NCBI GenBank assembly: GCA_947259115.1
Contig: CAMYKS010000007.1
Coordinates: forward strand, 36,696-100,695
Direction: 5' to 3'
DNA length: 64,000 nucleotides
Source: an uncultured Desulfobulbaceae bacterium
GTDB lineage: Bacteria > Desulfobacterota > Desulfobulbia > Desulfobulbales > BM004
Shown here: positions 45,511-54,591 of the stretch, in pieces
How the letters are laid out: the number at the start of each line of letters is the position of its first letter
Numbering within the stretch: position 1 is the first letter of the stretch
Notes under the pieces: generated by a model
What the model saw: only the letters and a program-made list of their open reading frames with translations
Databases searched by the model: none
What the model was told of the DNA's origin: nothing
Made by a program: the position numbers and the translations under genes

Positions 45511-45831
45511 GCAGGTAAATTCGGGTGCTGCCTGTTCTCAATCTAACCTGTTCTCTTCCTGCAGCAAATATCCAGTTACCATATAGTTCCACCTAAGGCT
45601 TTTGGACTTCCAGGCCTATATTTTTTCATACCACTGCTATCCTGTACTTTTCCAGTCGCAGCATAATTTATCCTCATTTTCATCTGCACATTTTTTTATT
45701 AATTCAGAAAAAATACTTGCATTTCATATTGGTTAGGTATTAATACCTAATGCATTAGTGGAAATACCCAGCTCGTTTCATACAATAAAATATGCACCAG
45801 GGATAACTAAACAAACCCGATTTAAGGAGGA
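45511..45831 (+). promoter_or_regulatory. hyb promoter region with DtxR-box-like palindrome
   Basis: No gene. At 45733-45750 lies the perfect 18-bp palindrome TTAGGTATTAATACCTAA. A possible -35 (TTGCAT, 45717) and -10 (TTAATA, 45740) spaced 17 bp put the palindrome on top of the -10 box, the position of a repressor operator. The TTAGGT half-site is that of DtxR-type boxes. A strong ribosome binding site (AAGGAGG) precedes the hybO ATG. Confidence 0.65.
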
Positions 45832-46950
45832 TTGTCTATGAGATGCAGAGAGTCTGACTTTGAAAAAATTCCCGGCAGCGTGTCGCGGAGGGACTTTCTC
45901 AAGGTATGTACCGCAACCGCGGTATATATGGGTCTTCCAGCCAGTTTTGGCCCGAAGATTGCTGAGGCGGCAACAGCTGCCAAAAAACGACCTCCAGTTA
46001 TCTGGCTTTCAGCCCAAGAGTGCACGGGTTGCGTCGAAACCTTGCTGCGGACCACGCACCCAACCCTCGAGCACCTCATTCTGGATTTAATCTCTCTTGA
46101 TTACTCTGAAACCCTCAATACCGGGGCCGGTCACCAGGCAGAGGAGTACAGAGAGAAATCCATCGAGGAGAACAAGGGTAAATTCATCCTAGTCTGTGAC
46201 GGCTCCATACCTGTTAAGGACGGCGGCATATACTGCAAGATAGCCGGCAAACCCGTGCTTGAGATTTTGAAGGAGACTGCACCAAAGGCCGCAGCGGTAG
46301 TTGCAATCGGCTCCTGTGCTTCCTGGGGCGGTGTTCCTTCAGCAGAGCCGAATCCAACCGGAGCAACCCCGGTATACAAAATCCTTGAAGGCACAGGCAT
46401 CCCGGTGATAAACATTCCAGGTTGCCCGCCCAATGGCTATAACTTTCTGTCAACAGTTCTCTACTATGTAACCTTCAGCAAACTGCCGGAACTCGACGAC
46501 AAGCTCAGACCAAAATTCGCCTACGGCCGCTTGATTCACGAAAACTGCGAACGGCGCCCCCACTTTGATGCGGGCCGTTTTGCCGAGCAGTTCGGTGATG
46601 AAGGGCATCTCCAAGGATACTGCCTCTATAAACTAGGATGCAAAGGGCCGGAAACCTACAACAACTGTTCAACCTTACGCTTCAATGATATGGGTACCTG
46701 GCCTGTCAATACCGGGCATCCCTGTTTCGGTTGTTCCGAAGAGGGCGTCGGGTTCAACATTCCACTCCATACTCCTGCTGTAGTGAAAAATGTCACCCCT
46801 TCAGCTGTCCAGACTCCCATTACGGTTGACCACGGCGGCGGTATGAGTTCAGGGGCTGTAGCCCTGGCGGCAGGTGTTGCCGGTGCTGCAATTGGCGCCG
46901 GAGTGGTGGCGATGAAGAAAGTTGGCCAGGAAGAAAAGAAACAGGACTAA
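45832..46950 (+). CDS. hybO: [NiFe] hydrogenase small subunit precursor, Hyb type
   Basis: 372 residues. Twin-arginine signal SRRDFLKVCTATAVYMGL for folded export. Cys ligands of the three iron-sulfur clusters: proximal ECTGCVE, GSCASWGG and GCPPNGYNF; distal HENCERR, GYCLYKLGC; medial NNCSTLRF and HPCFGCSEEG. The C-terminus has a hydrophobic helix (ALAAGVAGAAIGAGVVAMKK) that anchors the enzyme in the inner membrane, facing the periplasm, as in HybO. First gene of the operon. Confidence 0.95.
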   Translation: MSMRCRESDFEKIPGSVSRRDFLKVCTATAVYMGLPASFGPKIAEAATAAKKRPPVIWLSAQECTGCVETLLRTTHPTLEHLILDLISLDYSETLNTGAGHQAEEYREKSIEENKGKFILVCDGSIPVKDGGIYCKIAGKPVLEILKETAPKAAAVVAIGSCASWGGVPSAEPNPTGATPVYKILEGTGIPVINIPGCPPNGYNFLSTVLYYVTFSKLPELDDKLRPKFAYGRLIHENCERRPHFDAGRFAEQFGDEGHLQGYCLYKLGCKGPETYNNCSTLRFNDMGTWPVNTGHPCFGCSEEGVGFNIPLHTPAVVKNVTPSAVQTPITVDHGGGMSSGAVALAAGVAGAAIGAGVVAMKKVGQEEKKQD

Positions 46951-46970
46951 TAACCTAGGAGCTCAGGCTG

Positions 46971-47924
46971 ATGAAAATCAAACGACGAGATTTTCTTAAG
47001 GGCGCTGCCGGGTGCGGTGTCCTGGCAGCAGTTGGACAACCAACCTTTGCAGAAGCAAAGAAAAAAGAGCGCCTGCCCGGCGCCCTCGGCTTCCTGTATG
47101 ATTCAACACTCTGTATAGGGTGCCAGGCTTGCATGGTTGGTTGTAAAAAAGCAAACGATATGCCCGTTGAAAGCTCCGACCTGTTGCCGATATGGGAAAA
47201 CCCCCGCGATCTGTCAGCAAAAACACTCAACGTTATCAAAAAATACGAGAACGGCACAGGTGAAGAGAAAGATCATGAAACTGACGGGTTTGCGTATGTA
47301 AAACGACAATGCATGCACTGTGTTGATCCCGGCTGCGTATCAGCATGTCCGGTTTCCGCTATGCGCAAAAATCCGGATAACGGGGTCGTAACCTATAACA
47401 AGGATGCCTGTATAGGTTGCCGTTACTGCCAGGTTGCCTGCCCGTTCAATATCCCGAAATTTCAATGGGATTCCGCCTTTCCCGAGATCGTCAAATGCCA
47501 GCTCTGCTCGCATCTGCTGCCAAAGGGTGAAATAGCGGCCTGCTGCAGTTCATGCCCGACCGGGGCATCGCTCTTCGGACCGACGAACGAACTTATGGCA
47601 GAAGCGAAACGCCGTCAGCAGATGGAGCCTGGAAAATACTATAACTTCCCGGTATCTTCCATTGACTCTGGCAAGACCTTCTCCCAGAAAGCTTCCCGCT
47701 ATGTTCCCCAGATCTACGGTGAAAACGAAGTGGGCGGCACCCAGGTTCTCTTGCTTTCAGGGGTGCCCTTCGATAAGCTCGGCCTGCCCGAACTGCGGGA
47801 AAAATCCTATGCTTCCACGGCGGAGAGTATCCAGCATACACTCTACAAGGGTATGATTGCCCCAATCGTAGTGCTGGCCGGGTTATTTTACTTTGTTAAT
47901 AGAAGCCAGAATGATAAAGACTGA
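46971..47924 (+). CDS. hybA: Hydrogenase iron-sulfur electron transfer subunit
   Basis: 317 residues. Twin-arginine signal (KRRDFLKGAAGCGVLAAV) and sixteen-cysteine ferredoxin pattern for four [4Fe-4S] clusters: CIGCQACMVGC, CMHCVDPGCVSACP, CIGCRYCQVACP, CQLCSH...CCSSCP. A C-terminal membrane helix (MIAPIVVLAGLFYFVNRS). HybA relays electrons between the small subunit and the membrane subunit HybB. 20 nt after hybO. Confidence 0.95.
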   Translation: MKIKRRDFLKGAAGCGVLAAVGQPTFAEAKKKERLPGALGFLYDSTLCIGCQACMVGCKKANDMPVESSDLLPIWENPRDLSAKTLNVIKKYENGTGEEKDHETDGFAYVKRQCMHCVDPGCVSACPVSAMRKNPDNGVVTYNKDACIGCRYCQVACPFNIPKFQWDSAFPEIVKCQLCSHLLPKGEIAACCSSCPTGASLFGPTNELMAEAKRRQQMEPGKYYNFPVSSIDSGKTFSQKASRYVPQIYGENEVGGTQVLLLSGVPFDKLGLPELREKSYASTAESIQHTLYKGMIAPIVVLAGLFYFVNRSQNDKD

Positions 47925-47957
47925 AACCTCAATATTAAAGAACTGGAGGTATAGAAT

Positions 47958-49094
47958 ATGAACGAGGCAAAGCCTGTAGGAGGGAAAGTTTTTACGGGTC
48001 CGTTCCTTTTTTTCCTCGTAGTTACCCTGATCGGCATATATTTCCTGGCAAAACGCTTCATGTTCGGTATCGGAGCAGTCACCAATATGAACGACGGCTT
48101 TCCCTGGGGTATCTGGATCACCTACGACGTTGTTGTCGGCACCGCTTTTGCCTGTGGCGGCTACTCCATGGCTCTCCTGGTATATGCCTTTAACAACGGA
48201 GAATATCACCCCCTGGTGCGGCCGGCTCTTCTTGCCAGCATGTTCGGCTACACCCTGGCCGGCGTCTCCGTCTTCATTGATATCGGACGCTACTGGCACA
48301 TCTATAATGTTTTTCTGCCCTGGTTCACCAACTTCAACTCCATACTGCTCGAAGTCGCCCTGTGTATCGCGGCATATATAGCGGTGCTCTGGATAGAGTT
48401 CTCTCCGACCTTTCTCGAGGCAAAAGCAGGAACCAAGTCAAAGGTCAACAAGATCCTTATCTTCTTTATTGCCCTTGGTATCCTGCTGCCAACCATGCAT
48501 CAGTCCTCCCTGGGCAGCCTCATGATCCTGGCAGGCCACAAGCTTTCTCCGCTCTGGTGGACGCCTGTGCTGCCGTTGATCTTTCTTATTTCAGCAATCA
48601 CCATGGGCTATACGGTGGTCATTTTTGAGTCTACCCTCTCTGCCGTTGGCTTTAAAAGGCCACTGGAAACTGACATTCTGGCCAAGCTCTCTCTGGTTAT
48701 CCCCATACTTCTGGTTATTTTCCTGATTGTCCGTTTCGCTGACCTTTTAATGCGGGGCCAGCTCGGGCTTGCCTTCAGTGGTGATTTGCAGGGCAACATG
48801 TTCCTGCTGGAAAACATTCTTCACATTGTGCCGCTGGTCATCCTTGCTTCGGCGACAAACAGAAAGAGCGCCAAAATGCTCTTTTTAGCCGCCTGCTGCC
48901 TCATGTCCGGAGGCCTGCTCTTCCGGTTCAATACTTACCTGATAGGGTTTAATCCAGGTGAAGGATGGCATTACTTCCCGGCCATCGGTGAGCAGTTCAT
49001 TACCTATACCATCATCTCAGCCGAGATTCTGCTGTACATGATATTTGTCAAGAAACTGCCGGTCCTGCCAAGTCATGGGCAGGTCAAGGCCTAA
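47958..49094 (+). CDS. hybB: Hydrogenase integral membrane subunit, NrfD/PsrC family
   Basis: 378 residues with about ten membrane helices (FFLVVTLIGIYFLAKRF, ASMFGYTLAGVSVFIDIGRY, and so on). Family blocks: MNDGFPWGIWITYDVVVGTA, LPTMHQSSLGSLMILAGHKL, LVIPILLVIFLIVRFADLL. It has no haem ligand set and exchanges electrons with the quinone pool, probably coupled to proton movement. Its GAGG-type ribosome binding site is visible. Confidence 0.94.
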   Translation: MNEAKPVGGKVFTGPFLFFLVVTLIGIYFLAKRFMFGIGAVTNMNDGFPWGIWITYDVVVGTAFACGGYSMALLVYAFNNGEYHPLVRPALLASMFGYTLAGVSVFIDIGRYWHIYNVFLPWFTNFNSILLEVALCIAAYIAVLWIEFSPTFLEAKAGTKSKVNKILIFFIALGILLPTMHQSSLGSLMILAGHKLSPLWWTPVLPLIFLISAITMGYTVVIFESTLSAVGFKRPLETDILAKLSLVIPILLVIFLIVRFADLLMRGQLGLAFSGDLQGNMFLLENILHIVPLVILASATNRKSAKMLFLAACCLMSGGLLFRFNTYLIGFNPGEGWHYFPAIGEQFITYTIISAEILLYMIFVKKLPVLPSHGQVKA

Positions 49095-49153
49095 TAAGAT
49101 AATACAATTTTGCGTCTATACATTACTGACTCGAAAGTAAGGAGAAAAAACAA

Positions 49154-50854
49154 ATGGCGAAGAGAATAACAATTGATCCGGTTACCAGGATAGAAGGGCA
49201 TCTTCGGATTGACTGCGAGATTGATAACGGCAAGGTCAGCAATGCCTGGTCATCGGGCCAGATGTGGCGTGGTTTCGAGGTGATTCTTCAGGGCCGCGAT
49301 CCTCGAGAAGCATGGCTTTTTGTCCAGCGCTTCTGCGGGGTCTGAACGTCAGTCCACGCACTGGCTTCAGTGCGTTCGGTTGAAAATGCCCTTGGCATGG
49401 AAATTCCTAAGAATGCCCAGTACATTAGAAATCTGATCATGGGAGCCCATGCTGTTCATGATCACATTGTACATTTCTACCATCTCTGCGCCCTGGATTG
49501 GGTAGATATTGTTTCTGCTCTTTCTGCTGATCCCTTGGCTACCGCCAAGCTCGGCCAGAGCCTGTCACCCTGGAAGCGCAACAGTTTCCAGGAAATCAAA
49601 GGCGCCCAACAGCGTTTGCAGACCCTGGTTGACTCGGGCCAGCTCGGCATATACGGCAGCGGCTACTGGGGCCACCCGGCCATGAAACTTTCTCCTGAGG
49701 TAAACCTGCTTGCAGCAACCCATTATCTACAGGCCCTGGAATACCAGAGAAAGATCAATAATGTCGTGGCCATTCTGGGCAGTAAAACGCCTCATATTCA
49801 GAATATGGCTGTGGGCGGTGTATCCAATGCAATCAACCTGGACAGCCCAGACACGCTTAATATGGAGAAACTTTATCTCATCAAGACCCTGATCGGTGAG
49901 GCCACTGACTTTGTCAACCAGGTTGCCCTGGTGGACGTTGCTGCAGTTGGAGCTTTTTATGCTGAATGGACCGGTTACGGCAAAGGCGTGACCAACTATC
50001 TTTCCGCTCCTGATATGCCCATGGACACCAAGGGCACTGAATTTGCCCTGCCCGGCGGCTATATCCCGGGCGGTGATATCGGCAAATTCACCCCGATCAA
50101 GAGCTTTGATGACCCATTCTTCGAGGACAACGTTAAGGAATCCATCAAGCATTCCTGGTATGAAGGAGAGTGGAACAGGCACCCCTATGAGGGGGAAACC
50201 GTACCCAATTATACCGACTGGCAGGATGACGGCAAGTATTCCTGGGTTAAAGCTCCAACGTTCCAGGACGAGCCTGCCCAGGTGGGTCCCCTGGCCAATA
50301 TTCTCTGCATGTTTGCCGCCGGCCATAAACCGACGCAGAAATATGCCACCACGGTTCTTGATACGGTCAGTACTCTTGTGGGCAGCAAGGTGGGTGTGGA
50401 TGCCCTGCATTCCACCATCGGCAGGATCGCGGCCCGGGTTATCCGCTGCGCCGTGTTGAACGATACCCTGGAAGATCAATGGACAGCCCTGGTGAGCAAT
50501 ATTGCCAGCGGCGATACCTCTACCTTTAATCCTCCGAACTTTCCCAAGGGCGAGGTCCAGGGTTTCGGCTATCATGAGGCACCCCGCGGCATCCTGTCCC
50601 ACTGGATAGTCATCGACAACGGCATAATCAAAAATTACCAGGCAGTTGTTCCCTCAACGTGGAATGCCGGACCGCGCAACAGCAAAGATGACCTCGGTCC
50701 TTATGAGGCAGCGCTTCTCGATAACCCGGTGGCGGAACCTGAGAAACCCCTTGAGATCCTGCGAACGGTTCATTCCTTTGACCCGTGCCTGGCATGCGCC
50801 ATTCACATGGTTGATAAAAATAATAACGAAATTATCAGGGTTCGGGCCCTGTAA
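49154..50854 (+). CDS. hybC: [NiFe] hydrogenase large subunit with Sec in the N-terminal CxxC motif
   Basis: 566 residues if the in-frame TGA at 49343-49345 is read as selenocysteine. The N-terminal active-site motif is [16 protein letters not shown], so Sec replaces the second cysteine (a bridging Ni-Fe ligand in classical enzymes). The C-terminal motif keeps cysteines: [10 protein letters not shown], cleaved by HybD after His, leaving a 15-residue tail. A perfect 8-bp hairpin (ACGCACTG-GCTT-CAGTGCGT, 49356-49375) starts 11 nt after the TGA, as expected for a bacterial SECIS. The reading frame continues without any other break for 500 codons. H2 oxidation in the periplasm. Confidence 0.92.
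49343..49375 (+). promoter_or_regulatory. TGA-Sec codon with SECIS-like hairpin
   Basis: TGA at 49343-49345. The hairpin arms are 49356-49363 and 49368-49375, with loop GCTT, whose first base is G as SelB prefers. This decides that the two open frames are one gene. Confidence 0.85.
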
Positions 50855-50875
50855 TTCTCATACAGAGGAGTTCCC

Positions 50876-51394
50876 TTGGATATACTTGTTCTGGGCATTG
50901 GCAATGTCCTCTTAACCGATGAGGGCATTGGAGTCCGGGCCCTGAAAGAGCTGGAAAGAAGGTATATTTTCCCAGCCAATGTGGAGCTTCTTGACGGCGG
51001 CACTGCAGGCATTGAACTGCTGCGCCATATCCGCAATAGGGATTGTCTCATTATCATAGACGCGATGACATGGGACCAGAAACCCGGCACTGTGGGCCGG
51101 GTAGAAGGTAAAGATGTGCCGGCGGCGTTCCGGACCAGGATTTCACCCCACCAGCTTGGCCTCTCAGACCTCCTTGCCGCTGCCATGCTCACGGGTGAAC
51201 TTCCGAAAAGCCTGGTACTTTTTGGTGTTGAGCCTGAATCCATTGATATAGGACTCGACCTGACCGATACGGTTGAGGCAAGCGTGGACAAACTGGTCGA
51301 AGCAGTTGCGGATGAACTCCGTGGTATTAATTGCACTGTGGTGCCCACTGAAACGGTTTTTAGCGAAAAGGCGCGCTTCTGGGATACTGTGTAA
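50876..51394 (+). CDS. hybD: Hydrogenase maturation endopeptidase
   Basis: 172 residues with a TTG start (GAGGAG 5 nt upstream). M52 family peptidase: GIGNVLLTDEGIGVRALKEL (G-x-GN-x-L-x-x-DEG-x-G; Ni-sensing Glu), IIIDAMTW (Asp) and ISPHQLGLSDLL (His). It cuts the HybC C-terminal tail after nickel insertion. Last gene of the operon, followed by a strong terminator. Whether it accepts a Sec-containing site is not evident from sequence. Confidence 0.93.
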   Translation: MDILVLGIGNVLLTDEGIGVRALKELERRYIFPANVELLDGGTAGIELLRHIRNRDCLIIIDAMTWDQKPGTVGRVEGKDVPAAFRTRISPHQLGLSDLLAAAMLTGELPKSLVLFGVEPESIDIGLDLTDTVEASVDKLVEAVADELRGINCTVVPTETVFSEKARFWDTV

Positions 51395-51461
51395 GAAATA
51401 AAAATCAGCCAACTTACAAAAGAGTGAAGCAGAAAATATTTATCTATAATATAGACCCCAA

Positions 51462-51502
51462 AAAGCGGGACATCAATCGTCGGATGTTCCGCTTTAATTT
51501 TT
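51462..51502. terminator. Bidirectional intrinsic terminator after hybD
   Basis: AAAGCGGGACATC (51462-51474) pairs with GATGTTCCGCTTT over about 13 bp (one GU), with loop AATCGTC. A T-run follows on the plus strand, and A-richness on the other side serves the convergent dacB. Confidence 0.9.
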
Positions 51503-51505
51503 TTC

Positions 51506-52771
51506 TTACTTTCCGGTAGATGTTTGATATATCCGTTCCAGCGCCCCAAGCACTTTGTCCCTGTTATTTCTCTCCTGGTTTAACAGCAGAACGAAACTGT
51601 CCAATCTTTCATTTTCCGTAAAATATCCCGCATAGGTATAGACTCCCTTCAAGGTGCCGGATTTCAAAAGCCTGCCATTTTCCCGGGGCAGGAGTCTTGC
51701 GTAGGGCTTGAATGAATCAAGCAGCAGCAGCATGGCATGGGCACTTATCCTGTTTTTCCTGGATAGGCCTGAGCCTTCAACCATTTTTATCTCCCCGGCA
51801 GAAAGACTGTATTTTTTCTGCAGGTATTCGGCCACAGCCGCCCTGCCCTTTTCCCAGGTGGCTGGGTTGCCGTATCTGGCAGCGCCCACGGCGAGAAATA
51901 TCTGGTTGGCAATAAAGTTGTTGGAATAAAGCATGAGGGGAGCAATGATCCCTTCTAATGATTTACCTGACTGGTGGATGTACACCGGCTCCAAGTCAGC
52001 AGGTGTAGTGCGGTTCTTTATTTTTCCGGCCACTGCAATATTTTCTCTTTGCAGCATGGCGGAAAATAATTCTCCGGCATAAAGGCTGATGATTGCAGCA
52101 CCATTTTTTTTTGCCCTGGTGATATTGATTCTATGGGTGCCGGGCTCCAGATCTTCCGCCAGGTCTGCCATTAATGGCAGTGTGGGAGTCTGCTCTTCTG
52201 CCGACATTACCCTGCCCGTTCCATCCTTCTTTCGCACCTTGACGGTATTAAAATTGACTGCCAGCCCGCTGTTTTGCGCATCATAGGGATTGTCGCTCAA
52301 ACCAGCCCCGTCAGTCAACTCTTGAATGGCGAAAAGGCTGTTATCAATATTGATGTCCCTGATACCTGAGCAGCCCTTTTTTTTGAGATTGGCGACAATA
52401 ATTGCAACCTCCTCTGATACGAGGAAGGGATCACCTGTGCCCTGTATATAAAGATTCTGCTGCGCATCCAGGTAAAACTTGGTGCTGAAACGATACTCAG
52501 GCCCCAGGATATCCAAGGCTGCAAGCGTGGTTGCAATCTTAATGATACTGGCCGGCACATAGGTTTTGTGCAGATTATGCGTCACAAGATATTGACCATG
52601 CTTTTGGACTGCATATCCGCCATTATCAACAAGTGCCTCTGTTTCCGCAGCAAATTCTGCAGCACTCAAAGACCGGGGCTTGACGACTGATACTGCCATC
52701 ATTAATATGATCGCCAGGAGGAAATATTTTCGTAAGAGCACTTTTCTCACGCCACACACTTCATTAATCAA
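51506..52771 (-). CDS. dacB: D-alanyl-D-alanine carboxypeptidase (PBP4/DacB type)
   Basis: 421 residues. Signal peptide (KYFLLAIILMMAVSVVKPRS). Serine-peptidase S13 motifs: SxxK in PASIIKIATTLAALDILGPE, SxN in LMLYSNNFIANQIFLAVGAA, and KSGTL near the end (RLLKSGTLKGVYTYAGYF). It trims or crosslinks periplasmic peptidoglycan. Slightly shorter than E. coli PBP4 (477). Shares a terminator with the convergent hyb operon. Confidence 0.92.
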   Translation of the reverse strand: MINEVCGVRKVLLRKYFLLAIILMMAVSVVKPRSLSAAEFAAETEALVDNGGYAVQKHGQYLVTHNLHKTYVPASIIKIATTLAALDILGPEYRFSTKFYLDAQQNLYIQGTGDPFLVSEEVAIIVANLKKKGCSGIRDINIDNSLFAIQELTDGAGLSDNPYDAQNSGLAVNFNTVKVRKKDGTGRVMSAEEQTPTLPLMADLAEDLEPGTHRINITRAKKNGAAIISLYAGELFSAMLQRENIAVAGKIKNRTTPADLEPVYIHQSGKSLEGIIAPLMLYSNNFIANQIFLAVGAARYGNPATWEKGRAAVAEYLQKKYSLSAGEIKMVEGSGLSRKNRISAHAMLLLLDSFKPYARLLPRENGRLLKSGTLKGVYTYAGYFTENERLDSFVLLLNQERNNRDKVLGALERIYQTSTGK

Positions 52772-52775
52772 AAAA

Positions 52776-52806
52776 GAAGGCGGCAGGGATATTCCTGCCG
52801 CCTTCT
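52776..52806 (-). terminator. Intrinsic terminator of trpB
   Basis: In the minus direction: AGAAGGCGGCAGG-AATAT-CCCTGCCGCCTTCT followed by TTTTT. A 13-bp GC-rich stem, just downstream of trpB and upstream of dacB. Confidence 0.92.
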
Positions 52807-52827
52807 AAATTAACAGATTTTACATAT

Positions 52828-52852
52828 TGGGACAGATTTCAAATCTGTCTCC
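52828..52852. repeat. Imperfect copy of the 25-bp ATCTGTCCCC palindrome
   Basis: GGGACAGATTTCAAATCTGT then CTCC, in the gap between trpB and its terminator. Differs from the perfect copy at the outer bases. Confidence 0.7.
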
Positions 52853-52867
52853 TGTAAATAAAACAAA

Positions 52868-54214
52868 CTAGAGTTGCGGAAGATGCTTCATGGACTCTTC
52901 AATGGCCTCGGCCGGGTACTCACAATCATGCAGGGCGCCGCTGAAAAACTGCTCATAGGCGGTAAGATCCAGCAGTCCGTGACCGGAAAAGTTGAAAAGA
53001 ATTGTTTTTGGTTCATTGAGGTCACGGGTGGCCTCTATGATGGCGCCGCGTACAGCATGACAGGTCTCAGGCGCCGGAATAATTCCCTCGGTTCGGGCAA
53101 AAAGCACACCTGCCTCAAAAGACTCCATCTGGTGCACGCTTATGGGATCAACAATTTTTTCCCGCACAAGGGCACTGACAACAGGCGCCATGCCGTGATA
53201 CCGCAGACCGCCGGCGTGGATACCGGGTGAGACGAAATCATGGCCTAGGGTGTACATGTTCATCAGAGGGGTGGTCTGGCCCGTATCACCGAAATCATAG
53301 GCCAGTCTGCCCTTGGTCAGGGTTGGGCATGAAGCCGGTTCAACCCCGACAAAACGAACTTTCCTGCCATCAAGCATATCGGCTACAAAAGGTACGGCAA
53401 GGCCGGCGAAATTGGAACCGCCGCCGCAGCAGCCGATCACCACATCCGGATAATCGCCGGCGATCTCCATCTGCTTCTTAGCCTCCAGGCCGACTATGGA
53501 CTGGTGCAGGATCACGTGGTTCAGAACAGACCCCAGAGAGTAGTTAGTGCCCTCTGTGGTGGCAGCGTCTTCAATGGCCTCACTGATGGCTAAACCGAGG
53601 GAGCCGTGGGTGTTGGGATCTTTTTCAAGATAGGCCCGTCCTGTATTGGTATCCGGGCTGGGACTGGCAACCACCGTGCCGCCGAAGGTCTGCATCATGG
53701 TCTTGCGGTACGGTTTCTGGTCAAAGGAAATTCGCACCATGTAAACCTTGCACTCAATACCGAACTTGTTGGTTGCAAAGCAGAGGGCACTGCCCCATTG
53801 CCCGGCACCGGTTTCTGTAGCAAGCCGTGTTATGCCTTCTTTCTTGTTAAAATAGGCCTGTGGGACTGCACTGTTAGGCTTATGGCTGCCATTGGGGGAA
53901 ACTCCCTCATTCTTAAAATAGATCTTGGCCTTGGTGCCCAGGGCCTCTTCCAGTTTCGTGGCCCTGACCAAAGGTGAGGGGCGCCAGATGGAGTAAATTT
54001 CCAGCACCTCATCCGGAATATCAATCCAGCGGTTCGGGCTCATTTCCTGCTCAAGAAGTCCCATGGGGAAAATCGCAGCAAGCTTTTCAGGTGCCATGGG
54101 TTCTTTGGTTCCGGGATCCAGGGGCGGCTGCAGGCCGTTTGGGATATCAGGGCATATATTATACCACTGCTTGGGCATCTCATCTTCACGAAGAACGATC
54201 TTTTTCTGACTCAT
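52868..54214 (-). CDS. trpB: Tryptophan synthase beta chain, TrpB2 type
   Basis: 448 residues, about 50 longer than TrpB1. PLP Lys in [15 protein letters not shown], phosphate loop [15 protein letters not shown], and TrpB2-type N-terminus [20 protein letters not shown]. It makes tryptophan from serine and indole. No trpA or other trp gene is near, which is common for TrpB2; a salvage role is likely. Ends just before a strong terminator. Confidence 0.93.
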   Translation of the reverse strand: MSQKKIVLREDEMPKQWYNICPDIPNGLQPPLDPGTKEPMAPEKLAAIFPMGLLEQEMSPNRWIDIPDEVLEIYSIWRPSPLVRATKLEEALGTKAKIYFKNEGVSPNGSHKPNSAVPQAYFNKKEGITRLATETGAGQWGSALCFATNKFGIECKVYMVRISFDQKPYRKTMMQTFGGTVVASPSPDTNTGRAYLEKDPNTHGSLGLAISEAIEDAATTEGTNYSLGSVLNHVILHQSIVGLEAKKQMEIAGDYPDVVIGCCGGGSNFAGLAVPFVADMLDGRKVRFVGVEPASCPTLTKGRLAYDFGDTGQTTPLMNMYTLGHDFVSPGIHAGGLRYHGMAPVVSALVREKIVDPISVHQMESFEAGVLFARTEGIIPAPETCHAVRGAIIEATRDLNEPKTILFNFSGHGLLDLTAYEQFFSGALHDCEYPAEAIEESMKHLPQL

Positions 54215-54591
54215 GCTCTCTCCTTTCCATTAGCAACTTTTTAGCTGTAAACCATCCACAGACGTGGATAAATCATTACTATAAAGTTTGTTAAATCGCA
54301 AATGTAAATATCCCATAAATAAGTATTTTTTGTGGGAGGTAAAAGGTGAAAGGGTAAAGGTTTCAAGGTTTCAAGGTTTCAAGGGGTCGAGGTGTAGTAA
54401 AAACTTAAGTGTTTGTTACTAATTCAGTGTTGGGAGAAAATAATTTTTACAGAATGCTGTTTACACGGTACCAGTAAAAGAAATTTGCCTCAGTTGACCT
54501 ATCCCCGCCGCAAACAGCGGGGTATTATTGAATGGCTTCGCAACAATACTCTTTTTTTAGCTTTTCTCTTGACCCCTTGAAACCTTGAAAC
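54215..54591. other. Gene-free region upstream of trpB
   Basis: No gene seen. Contains GGTTTCAAGGTTTCAAGG tandem repeats near 54358-54385 and a CCTTGAAACCTTGAAACC spacer at 54570-54596 that reaches the RND stop codon. The trpB promoter should be here, but no box is convincing. Confidence 0.5.

Noticed and set aside
49154..49345. hybC broken by a frameshift or nonsense mutation
   Set aside because: The frame is unchanged across the TGA, the flanking residues match the conserved L1 motif exactly, a SECIS-like hairpin follows, and a second selenoprotein gene exists in the window.
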